52,992 nt of DNA from Candidatus Zhuqueibacterota bacterium (GTDB taxonomy: Bacteria; Zhuqueibacterota; Zhuqueibacteria; Residuimicrobiales; Oceaniaggregativiventaceae): the NCBI GenBank assembly GCA_014728115.1, contig WJME01000305.1:1-52992 (forward strand), written 5' to 3'. Position 1 is the first letter of the stretch; each line of letters begins with the position of its first letter. Positions 15,143 to 23,807 of this stretch are shown piece by piece. The notes beneath the pieces are model-generated. The model worked only from the letters and a program-made list of their open reading frames with translations, had not been told where the DNA came from and did no database searches. Made by a program: the position numbers and the translations under genes.

Positions 15143-15365
15143 TCTAGAAAAAGCAATGGTTAGATTAGAAGAGATCGCTGATTTACTGGAAAGCGGCGAA
15201 AAATCGCTGGACGAATCTTTAGAGCTATTTCAGGAAGCCACCGACCTGGTAGAGTTTTGTTCCCAATCTCTGCAGAATGCCGAAACCAAATTAAAGATTC
15301 TCGGTAAAAAAGGTGAAAAATTTATTGTCCATGATTCGGATATCGAATCCAATGATTTGGATTAG
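15126..15365 (+). CDS. xseB: Exodeoxyribonuclease VII small subunit
   Basis: The 79-residue helical hairpin protein has the XseB signature: Leu-Glu-Lys-Ala-Met-Val-Arg-Leu-Glu-Glu-Ile, then Leu-Glu-Ser-Gly-Glu-x-Ser-Leu-Asp-Glu-Ser-Leu, then a second helix with Ala-Glu-Thr-Lys-Leu. Several copies wrap the C-terminus of XseA. The start overlaps the xseA end (ATGATG; the second ATG is equally possible). dxs follows after 37 bp, the common xseA-xseB-dxs type of order. Confidence 0.95.
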   Translation: MMKKLDLEKAMVRLEEIADLLESGEKSLDESLELFQEATDLVEFCSQSLQNAETKLKILGKKGEKFIVHDSDIESNDLD

Positions 15366-15402
15366 CTCTCGATCATTTACAAGATTCCTGTGAGGTTTTA
15401 TT

Positions 15403-17319
15403 ATGTCTATGCTCTTGTCCCAAATCGAGTCACCCCAGGACATTAAAGCATTTACAATACCCCAACTGTCTCAATTGGCCAAAGAGCTGCGTGAGATGAT
15501 CATTTCTACGGTGAGCTGTACCGGCGGACATCTGGCACCGTCATTGGGTGTTGTGGAACTCACCCTGGTTCTGCACTATCTCTATGATACCCCTACCGAC
15601 CAAATTGTCTGGGATGTGGGGCACCAGGCTTATGCTCACAAGATTTTAACCGGACGAAAACATCAATTCCACACCCTGCGACAGGATCATGGAATCAGTG
15701 GATTTCCTAAACGCTCTGAATCCCCGCATGATGCCTTTGGGGTCGGACATGCAAGCACCTCCATTTCCGCTGCACTGGGCATGGCTCATGCGCGAGACCT
15801 GGGTAATGAAAACCACCATGTACTTGCAGTGATCGGTGATGGCGCTCTCACCGGTGGTTTGGCTTTTGAGGGACTTAATAATGCCGGAGCCTCCGGAAAG
15901 AATATGGTGGTGATCTTGAATGATAATACCATGTCCATTTCTCCCAATGTCGGCGCTATGGCCACCTATCTGACGACTTTGATTTCCAATCCTATATATA
16001 ATAAAATAAAATCAGAACTCTGGCATCTGACCGGAAAAATGGATCGTGTCGGCCAACGCATTCGCTGGGCCGCACGCCGCGCTGAAGAAAGTATGAAAAA
16101 TATCATCATGCCTGGTATGCTCTTTGAAAGACTGGGCTTTCGGTACTTTGGTCCCATTGATGGTCACCACATAGCTGGGATGATCAGACTGTTTCAGGAA
16201 GTGAAGAAACTCAACGGTCCGATTTTTGTCCATGTGCTCACTAAAAAAGGCAAAGGATACCGTCCTGCTGAAGAAAATGCGCCCTTTTTTCACGGGTGCG
16301 GAAGCTTTGACAAAGAATCAGGTGAAATCAAACCCTCCACTCAAAAATCATACAACAAGGTGTTTGGCGAAACATTGCATCAGCTGGCAGCAGAGGATAA
16401 ACGAATTGTCACCATCACCGCTGCCATGGCTCTGGGAACAGGACTGGACAAATTTGCCGAAACCTATCCAGATCGATTTTTCGACGTTGGCATTGCAGAA
16501 GGTCATTCTGTGACGTTTGCAGCAGGGATGGCCACCAAAAATCTTCGGCCCGTTGTCACAATCTATTCGAGCTTTTTGCAACGTGCGTATGACAATATCA
16601 TTCATGATGTGGCTCTGCAAAATTTGCCTGTTGTCTTTGCCATCGATCGGGCCGGGTTGGTGGGGGATGATGGTCCCACACATCATGGTGTTTTTGATCT
16701 GGCTTTTTTACGGGGAATTCCTAATATGACCATTATGGTTCCTAAAGATGAAAATGAACTCCGGCATATGGTCTATACAGCTATACGATATGACAAGGGA
16801 CCGATTGCTCTGCGTTATCCCAGGGGCAAGGGCGAAGGAGTCGAGTGGGAACCCTCTTTGCAGGAACTGGACCTTGGCAAGAGTATTGTTGAAAAAAAAG
16901 GCCATGACATTGCTCTTCTTGCTCTCGGCCCGTTGGTTTACAGGGCGCTTCAAGTCGCGGAAATATTATCAGAGGAATATGGCGTTTCAGTACAGGTAGT
17001 CAATGTGCGATTTCTAAAACCGCTGGATACAGAGATGCTCGATTCCGTGTTTGACTCTTTTCGGTGTGTGGTCACGATGGAAGAAGGGGCGCTTGCCGGT
17101 GGCCTGGGGAGTGCCGTTGCCGAACAGATGGCTCTTTCCGGGCATTCAGGTATCGAACTGATTCCATGCGGAATTCCCGATGAATTTGTAGAGCAGGGAA
17201 ACAGACAACGTTTGCTGGATTTGGTGGGGCTGAGTACCTCTGCACTTGTCAAACGAATCAGCCAATCAAAGATTTTATCCGGACACAAAAAATTTAAAGA
17301 ATCCATAGGTGTTTCATGA
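15403..17319 (+). CDS. dxs: 1-deoxy-D-xylulose-5-phosphate synthase
   Basis: Dxs condenses pyruvate and glyceraldehyde 3-phosphate to DXP, the first step of the MEP isoprenoid pathway, and also feeds thiamine and pyridoxal synthesis. The 638 residues have full length. The thiamine-diphosphate motif GDGALTGG...NDN spans about 145-174, Val-Gly-His-Gln-Ala-Tyr is near 72, and the transketolase pyrimidine domain (about 320-490) contains the Asp-Arg-Ala-Gly-Leu-Val-Gly-Asp-Asp-Gly-Pro-Thr-His-His block. The C-terminal domain is present. Its TGA overlaps the nadK ATG (ATGA), so the two are coupled. Confidence 0.97.
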   Translation: MSMLLSQIESPQDIKAFTIPQLSQLAKELREMIISTVSCTGGHLAPSLGVVELTLVLHYLYDTPTDQIVWDVGHQAYAHKILTGRKHQFHTLRQDHGISGFPKRSESPHDAFGVGHASTSISAALGMAHARDLGNENHHVLAVIGDGALTGGLAFEGLNNAGASGKNMVVILNDNTMSISPNVGAMATYLTTLISNPIYNKIKSELWHLTGKMDRVGQRIRWAARRAEESMKNIIMPGMLFERLGFRYFGPIDGHHIAGMIRLFQEVKKLNGPIFVHVLTKKGKGYRPAEENAPFFHGCGSFDKESGEIKPSTQKSYNKVFGETLHQLAAEDKRIVTITAAMALGTGLDKFAETYPDRFFDVGIAEGHSVTFAAGMATKNLRPVVTIYSSFLQRAYDNIIHDVALQNLPVVFAIDRAGLVGDDGPTHHGVFDLAFLRGIPNMTIMVPKDENELRHMVYTAIRYDKGPIALRYPRGKGEGVEWEPSLQELDLGKSIVEKKGHDIALLALGPLVYRALQVAEILSEEYGVSVQVVNVRFLKPLDTEMLDSVFDSFRCVVTMEEGALAGGLGSAVAEQMALSGHSGIELIPCGIPDEFVEQGNRQRLLDLVGLSTSALVKRISQSKILSGHKKFKESIGVS

Positions 17320-18206
17320 TTATCGGGATAACCGGTAATATTCATAAACCCCGAGCGAGAACGATTATTGAGCGATTTATCGCGATTTTGCAAGAACGCG
17401 ACCTGGATTACTGTTATTCGAAGGAATTGACCGAGTACCTGGAACTCTCATCCAAAGATCCCATACGACCGCTGGAAGAACTGGGCAAAGAGGTCAATGT
17501 GGTGGTCTCGTTCGGTGGCGATGGCACCATGCTGGCAACTGCACAAGCCCTGGGGGCGACCGGTGTCCCTGTCCTGGGAGTCAATATCGGTAACCTGGGG
17601 TTCCTCACCGAAGTCATGGTCGAGGAAATGGAACAAGCAGTAGACATGTTGCTCCAGCAACAATATGATGTCATCGACCGTATGATGTTTCAAGTCGAAA
17701 TCAACCGCTCAAACCAGCGAATGATCTATCATGCGCTCAATGATGTCGTGATCGATAAAGGGATTCGATCACGATTGATCATGGTTGCCGTGGATGTAAA
17801 TGATCGATTTCTCAATCTTTACAGAAGTGACGGAATTATTATATCCACTCCTACAGGTTCGACAGCCTATTCTTTATCTGCGGGTGGCCCGCTCATGGTT
17901 CCCGACATGCAAGCCATTGTCGTTACCCCGATCTGCCCCCACTCGCTAACCGTCCGACCTATCGTACTCTCACACAATAGTCACCTCAAAGTCTACGGCT
18001 TTGAACGCCAGGAAGCCCTTCAAATCAGCATAGACGGTCAGCAAAAAGGAGAACTCGTCGGATCTGATTGGGTAAATATTTCTCCCAGTGCACAGGGCGT
18101 GAAATGGATCTCGACCCATAAACGTGATTTTTTCAAGGTTATCAGAACGAAATTGAACTGGGGTGTAGACAAGACCACTGAATCACTCATGAACGGAAAG
18201 ACCTGA
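17316..18206 (+). CDS. nadK: NAD kinase
   Basis: NadK phosphorylates NAD to NADP, using ATP or polyphosphate. The 296-residue cytoplasmic enzyme has the Gly-Gly-Asp-Gly-Thr motif (67-71), Gly-Asn-Leu-Gly-Phe-Leu (about 92-97), Ala-Leu-Asn-Asp-Val-Val (about 140-145; Asn-Asp where many enzymes have Asn-Glu), and Thr-Pro-Thr-Gly-Ser-Thr-Ala-Tyr-Ser near 184-192. The start ATG overlaps the dxs stop by 4 bp, and mutS follows after 5 bp. Confidence 0.96.
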   Translation: MIIGITGNIHKPRARTIIERFIAILQERDLDYCYSKELTEYLELSSKDPIRPLEELGKEVNVVVSFGGDGTMLATAQALGATGVPVLGVNIGNLGFLTEVMVEEMEQAVDMLLQQQYDVIDRMMFQVEINRSNQRMIYHALNDVVIDKGIRSRLIMVAVDVNDRFLNLYRSDGIIISTPTGSTAYSLSAGGPLMVPDMQAIVVTPICPHSLTVRPIVLSHNSHLKVYGFERQEALQISIDGQQKGELVGSDWVNISPSAQGVKWISTHKRDFFKVIRTKLNWGVDKTTESLMNGKT

Positions 18207-18211
18207 GCACC

Positions 18212-20839
18212 ATGGCCAAAGAGACACAAACAACCCCATTGATGGAGCAGTATCTGGCGATAAAGAAAAAACATCAAAATGCCGTGCTCTTTTTTCGCAT
18301 GGGTGATTTTTATGAAATGTTTTACAAGGATGCCAAAATTGCTGCAGAGGTATTGGGCATTACACTGACGTCACGTGCACATGGCAAGTCTGCTGATGTT
18401 CCTCTAGCCGGTTTCCCTCACCATGCTCTGGATATTTATTTGGCAAAAATGATCAAGGCCGGTTATCGGGTCGCTGTATGCGAACAACTGGAAGATCCCA
18501 AAAAAGCCAAAACCATCGTGAAACGGGATGTTGTTGAAATTGTCACTCCGGGTACCGCGGTTTCTGATGATCTGTTGGAAACCAAACGCAATAATTATCT
18601 CGTGGCTGTCTATACCAAAAACGATCGATGGGGCGTGGCCCAGGTCGATGTCTCTACCGGAGAATTTCAGGTCACACAGGTTGACGACGATGCGATCGCT
18701 GAAAAGATCGCTCATATCGATCCTGCTGAATTGCTTGTCGCTGACAACCAGATCAAGCTCATACAGGAAAAACTTTGTTCTGATTTGCGACTCGTCCTGT
18801 CACCCCGGGATGAATGGACGTTTCTTTTCGATTATGCCCAGGATATCCTGCTCGAACATTTCAATGTGCTGTCTTTAAAAGGATTCGGTGTTGAGGATCT
18901 GCCCCTTGGAATCGGAAGCGCTGGTGCCATTCTCTCTTATTTGAAAGAAAATCAAAAACACCAGTTGGTGCACATCAATAACATGTCCCGATTCCCTGAA
19001 TCGGATTATATGATTATAGACCATACCACGCGTACCAACCTGGAGCTCTTAAAGCCCCTGAACAGAGAAGGTAAACAAGGGACGCTTTTAAACGTACTGG
19101 ATCATACCCACACACCTATGGGAGGGCGCCTGCTGGTGCAATGGCTCTCTTATCCATTGCTGATCAAAAACCGTATCGACGAACGTCTCGATGCGGTCGA
19201 ATCGTTCGTCCGAGATAGCGATCTTGCAAAAAATGTGACAGAATCCTTAAAGCATGCTGGTGATCTCGAAAGATTGATGGCAAAGTTTTCCACTGGCAGG
19301 GCAAATGCACGAGATGCGAGGGCTATTGCACATACTTTACAGGTTGTGCAATCGGTCAAATGTTTACTCGAACCCACAACAACACACTTTATACAAAAAT
19401 TGGCAAACGAATGCGATCCCCTGGAAGATCTTGTCGAACAAATCGATTCTGCCATTGTTGATAATCCTCCGTTGTCGATCAATGATGGGGGGGTGATCAA
19501 AGATGGATACCATGAAGAATTGGATGATCTGCGCAAGATATCATTTTCCGGCAAAGATTGGATTGCGCGACTCCAGACCAAAGAGAGAGAAAACACTGGA
19601 ATCCCTTCTTTAAAGGTCAACTATAATAAAGTTTTTGGGTATTATATCGAAGTCACGCGTCCCCATCTGACCAAAGTCCCTAATCATTATATTCGCAAAC
19701 AAACTCTGGTCAATGCTGAACGATTCATTACCCAGGAACTAAAAGAATATGAAGAAAAAATATTGGGTGCTGAAGAAAAAATATATGCTCTCGAATATGA
19801 ACTGTTTGATGAATTACGTCACAAAATTTTATTGTTTACCAAAGTCTTGCAAAAAAATGCCCGGACTCTCGCCCGGGTCGATTGTCTGAGTTGTCTTGCT
19901 CATATTGCCGTCGAAAATCAATACACGAGACCGGAAATCACCGAGGATAAGGTCATCCACATTAAACAAGGCCGGCATCCTGTTGTGGAAAAATTGTTAC
20001 CTGCGGGCGAACAATTTGTTTCCAATGATTGCAAGTTGGACAATGATCTGGAGCAGATCCTGGTGATTACCGGACCGAATATGGCGGGCAAATCCACTTA
20101 TTTACGGCAGATCGGGTTAGTGGTGATTATGGCTCAGATGGGGTGCTATGTGCCTGCTCAATTTGCCAGTATTGGTGTTGTCGATCGGGTATTCACGCGG
20201 GTCGGAGCCTCGGACAATCTGGCAGCCGGTGAAAGTACGTTCTTGAGAGAAATGAACGAAACAGCCAACATTCTCAACAATGCGACCTCTAAAAGCTTGA
20301 TCATTCTTGACGAGATCGGCAGAGGAACGAGTACCTTCGATGGTCTTTCCATTGCCTGGGCCGTGACAGAGTATCTCCACAATACCACGCAAGTTGCCGC
20401 AAAAACGATTTTTGCCACACATTATCATGAATTGACGGAACTTGAGCTGGTGTTGCCTCGTGTAAAAAATTATAATGTCGCGGTCAAAGAATGGGGTGAT
20501 CATATTGTGTTTCTGCGCAAAATCGTACCGGGAGGATGTGATCACAGTTATGGAATTCAGGTCGCAAAGCTCGCAGGGTTACCGGTAAAGGTCATCGAGC
20601 GGGCAAAAGAGATTCTATTCAACCTGGAAAACGAAGCATTGGATGAAAATCAAACCCCAAGGCTCGCCGAGCACCGTAAAGATGAACCCTTGGCGAATCA
20701 AAATCAGCTGAGCCTTTTCGCTGAACTCGAAAAACAGTTATCCAAAGAACTCAAAGAGCTGGATCCAAATCAGCTGACTCCTATTCAGGCTTTGCAAAAA
20801 TTGGATGAATTGCGACAGTTGGCTAACCGCTATAACTAG
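18212..20839 (+). CDS. mutS: DNA mismatch repair protein MutS
   Basis: MutS recognises mispaired bases and small loops and starts mismatch repair. The 875 residues match MutS1. The mismatch-reading Phe-x-Glu motif is at Phe33-Tyr34-Glu35. The clamp and lever domains fill the middle. The ABC-type ATPase has Walker A GPNMAGKST near 621-629, Walker B with LDEIGRGTSTFDG near 700, and the ATHYHEL His block. A short C-terminal tail follows. No mutL lies in the window. It is last in the xseA-xseB-dxs-nadK-mutS run, with intergenic gaps of 5 bp or less from dxs to mutS. Confidence 0.97.
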   Translation: MAKETQTTPLMEQYLAIKKKHQNAVLFFRMGDFYEMFYKDAKIAAEVLGITLTSRAHGKSADVPLAGFPHHALDIYLAKMIKAGYRVAVCEQLEDPKKAKTIVKRDVVEIVTPGTAVSDDLLETKRNNYLVAVYTKNDRWGVAQVDVSTGEFQVTQVDDDAIAEKIAHIDPAELLVADNQIKLIQEKLCSDLRLVLSPRDEWTFLFDYAQDILLEHFNVLSLKGFGVEDLPLGIGSAGAILSYLKENQKHQLVHINNMSRFPESDYMIIDHTTRTNLELLKPLNREGKQGTLLNVLDHTHTPMGGRLLVQWLSYPLLIKNRIDERLDAVESFVRDSDLAKNVTESLKHAGDLERLMAKFSTGRANARDARAIAHTLQVVQSVKCLLEPTTTHFIQKLANECDPLEDLVEQIDSAIVDNPPLSINDGGVIKDGYHEELDDLRKISFSGKDWIARLQTKERENTGIPSLKVNYNKVFGYYIEVTRPHLTKVPNHYIRKQTLVNAERFITQELKEYEEKILGAEEKIYALEYELFDELRHKILLFTKVLQKNARTLARVDCLSCLAHIAVENQYTRPEITEDKVIHIKQGRHPVVEKLLPAGEQFVSNDCKLDNDLEQILVITGPNMAGKSTYLRQIGLVVIMAQMGCYVPAQFASIGVVDRVFTRVGASDNLAAGESTFLREMNETANILNNATSKSLIILDEIGRGTSTFDGLSIAWAVTEYLHNTTQVAAKTIFATHYHELTELELVLPRVKNYNVAVKEWGDHIVFLRKIVPGGCDHSYGIQVAKLAGLPVKVIERAKEILFNLENEALDENQTPRLAEHRKDEPLANQNQLSLFAELEKQLSKELKELDPNQLTPIQALQKLDELRQLANRYN

Positions 20840-20902
20840 TTGTTTGCGTTATGACATAATTTTCGTATGATTTATTGGGTCTTGTAGAAAGGAATACCAG
20901 GG

Positions 20903-21922
20903 ATGCGAAAACTTTTAATTTTTGGATATATGATCTCCATATTTGCATCTGCCCAGGCTATGGGGATTGAAAAATATGCGGGAGAATTTCTCACTATAGG
21001 CGTGGGGACACGGGGGCTGGGAATGGGCGGCGCACAGGTGGCCGTCAGTCATGATGTTACGGCAGCATACTGGAATCCGGGTTCCCTGGCACTGGTCAAC
21101 TATCCCCAGTTGGCAGCAATGCACTCGCAACAGTTTGGCGGATTGGTGAATTATGATTATCTTGGTTTTGCCATGCCATACAAGAAATCCAACAGCATCG
21201 GGCTATCTGTCGTGCGCTTGGCGACCGATGATATTCCCTATACTGCTCTCCCCAGACCCAACTTGCCTATTGATGCAACCTATACCGATGAATCCGGCAA
21301 CATAGTCTATAACCGTCCTTTTGTGCTAAAAAATGTCTCCTGGAACGAATATGCCTTTTTTCTGACTTTTGCGCATCGTGCCAACCAGACTCTTTCTTAT
21401 GGTGGAAATATCAAGATGATTCACAAAGGGGATGGAGAGAACACGGCGTGGGGAGTAGGCTTTGATATTGGTCTTTTATGGAATCCTGTTGCAGAGCTTT
21501 TGGTGGGGGTGAATGCCCAGGATGTTTCAACGACTTTACTCGCCTGGAATACAGGGACGCGCGAGCTCGTAGCACCTACTCTTAAAACAGGCGTGGGGTA
21601 TCCGCTCTATCTCTCTTCTCTGAACACCCGGCTCGTGTTTGCCGGAGATGTAGACGTGCGATTCGAAGGACGCGATTATGCTGCCCAGGCCAGCCTGGGA
21701 CAGATGAGTTTTGACTTTCATCTGGGCTCTGAGATTGTGATACGCGATATCGTCTCTTTGCGTATCGGCAGCGATTACGGTCATTTTACAGCCGGTGCCG
21801 GAATAAAATTACCTCGTCTGGAATTGGGGTATGCCTTTTTCAAACACGATTATCTCGATGCAACTCACAGGGTTTCACTTCAACTCTCTTTGGAAGAAGA
21901 ACGGTTCTCGCGTTCAGAATAA
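20903..21922 (+). CDS. PorV/PorQ-family outer-membrane beta-barrel protein
   Basis: The 339-residue protein has a signal peptide of about 19 residues. It then shows the family's N-terminal signature: a Phe-Leu-x-Ile-Gly-Val-Gly-x-Arg-Gly-Leu-Gly-Met-Gly-Gly-Ala segment, and Asp-Val-Thr-Ala-Ala-Tyr-Trp-Asn-Pro-Gly-Ser-Leu-Ala (about 50-63). The rest alternates like a FadL-type barrel. PorV serves type IX secretion in Bacteroidota, but relatives occur widely without that system. No other secretion gene is in the window, so I would not call it part of T9SS. It stands alone, 63 bp after mutS with AAAGGAA before the ATG. Confidence 0.85.
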   Translation: MRKLLIFGYMISIFASAQAMGIEKYAGEFLTIGVGTRGLGMGGAQVAVSHDVTAAYWNPGSLALVNYPQLAAMHSQQFGGLVNYDYLGFAMPYKKSNSIGLSVVRLATDDIPYTALPRPNLPIDATYTDESGNIVYNRPFVLKNVSWNEYAFFLTFAHRANQTLSYGGNIKMIHKGDGENTAWGVGFDIGLLWNPVAELLVGVNAQDVSTTLLAWNTGTRELVAPTLKTGVGYPLYLSSLNTRLVFAGDVDVRFEGRDYAAQASLGQMSFDFHLGSEIVIRDIVSLRIGSDYGHFTAGAGIKLPRLELGYAFFKHDYLDATHRVSLQLSLEEERFSRSE

Positions 21923-22041
21923 TCTTTTTATTCAGTCTGGCTCTGGGTTTAATTCAAAATCGTTCCAAGAAATAATAAGTGTTGATTATTTTATAGAAAA
22001 TCCTTAACATCTATGATGATTAAAATTAAGAGGAACGGTTA

Positions 22042-22920
22042 ATGATCACTAGTATGACAGGCTATGGACGCGGAATGGCCAGGGCAGGACACAGCGAGAT
22101 ACTGGTAGAGATCCGGTCTGTCAATAATCGATATCTGGATGTTGTGCCCAGACTGCCAAAATCTATTTCCGGCTATGAAACCGATGTCAAAGAATTGATC
22201 GGAAAACACATATCCCGGGGCCGGGTCAATATTTGGGTTTCTGTGAACGGTTCTGAGGACAAATATAGCAGCTTGTCCTTGGATAAAGAACTCGCTTCAA
22301 CGTTTGTTCGTCTCGCCAGAGAGCTCAAGCAGGAGTTGGGACTTGCCGGGGAAATCGGAATTGACCAGATTCTCGGATTGCCCGATGTCATTACCTTTAC
22401 AAACACCGAAACCCTTGATGAGGAATTGTGGGAAAAAACGCGCGAGGCCCTAGAATCCGCACTCACAGATTTTACGGAAATGCGCAAGCGCGAAGGAAGT
22501 AATCTCAAAATCGATCTGGCAGAACGGATCAAAGAGATCGATGACGCCCTCGAAGCGATGGAGGTAAAATCCAAAGAAAATCCCCAACTGGAGCTGGACA
22601 GATTGCGCACCCGCATCCAAAAATTGATCGGTCCCGAAATGGTCGATGAAGGACGAATGGAAAGCGAATTGGCTATTATTGCTGACCGGATGGATGTCAC
22701 TGAAGAATGCGTCCGTTTCAAGAGCCATAACAAAGTATTTCTCGAAGCTCTCGAATCTGACAAAGCCGAAGGCCGTAAACTCAATTTTTTGTTACAGGAA
22801 ATGAACCGGGAAGCCAATACGATCGGCAGCAAATGCTCGGATTCTGTTATCGCGCATCTGGTGGTGGAAATAAAAGAACAGGTTGAAAAGTTAAGAGAAC
22901 AGATACAAAATATTGAATAA
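22042..22920 (+). CDS. yicC: YicC-family endoribonuclease
   Basis: The 292-residue protein begins with Met-Ile-Thr-Ser-Met-Thr-Gly-Tyr-Gly-Arg-Gly, the hallmark of the family. It has the N-terminal YicC domain (about 1-155) and the C-terminal DUF1732 domain ending in the Glu-Gly-Arg-Lys-Leu-Asn-Phe-Leu-Leu-Gln-Glu-Met-Asn-Arg-Glu-Ala-Asn-Thr-Ile motif. Family members are metal-dependent endoribonucleases involved in RNA turnover. A plausible promoter (TTGATT-N17-TAACAT, 21982-22010) precedes it. The gmk frame overlaps its end by 8 bp, the usual yicC-gmk-rpoZ order. Confidence 0.94.
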   Translation: MITSMTGYGRGMARAGHSEILVEIRSVNNRYLDVVPRLPKSISGYETDVKELIGKHISRGRVNIWVSVNGSEDKYSSLSLDKELASTFVRLARELKQELGLAGEIGIDQILGLPDVITFTNTETLDEELWEKTREALESALTDFTEMRKREGSNLKIDLAERIKEIDDALEAMEVKSKENPQLELDRLRTRIQKLIGPEMVDEGRMESELAIIADRMDVTEECVRFKSHNKVFLEALESDKAEGRKLNFLLQEMNREANTIGSKCSDSVIAHLVVEIKEQVEKLREQIQNIE

Positions 22921-23500
22921 TCAAGATACACATTCAGGACTATTGATCGCTATTTCTGCCCCTTCAGGAGGCGGGAAAACAACGGTTATCCAACGCCTGA
23001 TGGAGCGTCAGGATCGGCCATTTGTCTATTCATTATCCATGACGACCAGGACAAAGCGCAATGTAGAATCGCCCGGAAAGGATTATATCTTTGTCAGCGA
23101 GGACGAGTTTAAAGACCATATCTCCAAAGGCGATCTGATCGAATATGAAAAAGTTCATGGTCACTATTATGGAACCCCCAAAGCACCTATTGAAAAGTGG
23201 GTAAAAAAAGGGAAACTCGTCCTTTTTGATATCGACGTACGTGGGGCGCTGAGTATCAAACAAGCCTATCCACGGGCCAGCCTGCTGATTTTCCTCAAAC
23301 CTCCAAATTTGGAAGCCTTGAGAGAACGGTTGGCCGGCCGAAAGACCGAAACCCGTGAACAAATACAACAACGACTCGATAGAGTTGAATTGGAGATGGA
23401 ACACTCGGAACAATTTGATTACCAGATTATCAATGATGATTTGGAACAAACAGTCGAAACAATCTTGCAAATCATATCATCACATTATAGATCAGCTTGA
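22913..23500 (+). CDS. gmk: Guanylate kinase
   Basis: Gmk phosphorylates GMP to GDP with ATP. The 195-residue enzyme has the P-loop Ser-Ala-Pro-Ser-Gly-Gly-Gly-Lys-Thr-Thr (15-24) and the GMP-binding blocks Ser-Met-Thr-Thr-Arg-x-x-Arg and Gly-x-Asp-Tyr-x-Phe. It also has Tyr-Gly-Thr-Pro and the lid region Arg-x-x-x-Arg-x-x-Glu-Thr. The start is TTG, inside the last codons of yicC and without a ribosome site of its own, so translation is probably coupled to yicC. rpoZ begins 11 bp after its stop. Confidence 0.95.
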   Translation: MNNQDTHSGLLIAISAPSGGGKTTVIQRLMERQDRPFVYSLSMTTRTKRNVESPGKDYIFVSEDEFKDHISKGDLIEYEKVHGHYYGTPKAPIEKWVKKGKLVLFDIDVRGALSIKQAYPRASLLIFLKPPNLEALRERLAGRKTETREQIQQRLDRVELEMEHSEQFDYQIINDDLEQTVETILQIISSHYRSA

Positions 23501-23511
23501 GGGAGGAACTT

Positions 23512-23802
23512 ATGGGTTCTACACTTCCTTTGGACGAATTAACCAAACATGCAGACAATTTGTATGAAGCCATCATCATGATCGCCAAGCGCGCCAATGA
23601 GATCAACTCTCATCAAAAAAAATTGCTCGATGAACAAGCCGAAGCAAATGATTTTGATGAAGATTTTGATGAAGATGCTGTCAATCATGACTATTTGGAT
23701 CGTCAATATGTCAAAATGCCAAAACCGACCACGATTGCACTCACGGAAATGCTGGAAGGCAAATTGAAAAAAAGTTTGCCGGAAGATGAGGAGACATCCT
23801 GA
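23512..23802 (+). CDS. rpoZ: RNA polymerase omega subunit
   Basis: Omega helps fold and assemble the beta' subunit of RNA polymerase. The 96-residue protein has the core pattern Asn-Leu-Tyr-Glu-Ala-Ile-Ile-Met-Ile-Ala-Lys-Arg-Ala-Asn-Glu-Ile, then an acidic insert and the Pro-Thr-Thr-Ile-Ala-Leu-Thr-Glu-Met-Leu-Glu-Gly helix. The omega C-terminal helix usually contains Lys-Pro...Ala-Leu-x-Glu. The frame extends to TTG 23497, but ATG 23512 has GGGAGG 5 nt before it. It lies in the gmk-rpoZ-coaBC order. Confidence 0.92.
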   Translation: MGSTLPLDELTKHADNLYEAIIMIAKRANEINSHQKKLLDEQAEANDFDEDFDEDAVNHDYLDRQYVKMPKPTTIALTEMLEGKLKKSLPEDEETS

Positions 23803-23807
23803 GCGAC

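Noticed and set aside
20903..21922. Evidence for a type IX secretion system from the PorV-like gene
   Set aside because: PorV/PorQ-like barrels occur without the system, and no other component or C-terminal sorting domain is seen in the window.
22173..22931. 252-residue minus-strand frame
   Set aside because: It lies wholly antisense to yicC, is rich in Ser/Arg/Leu as reverse-complement shadows are, has no ribosome site and no family motif.
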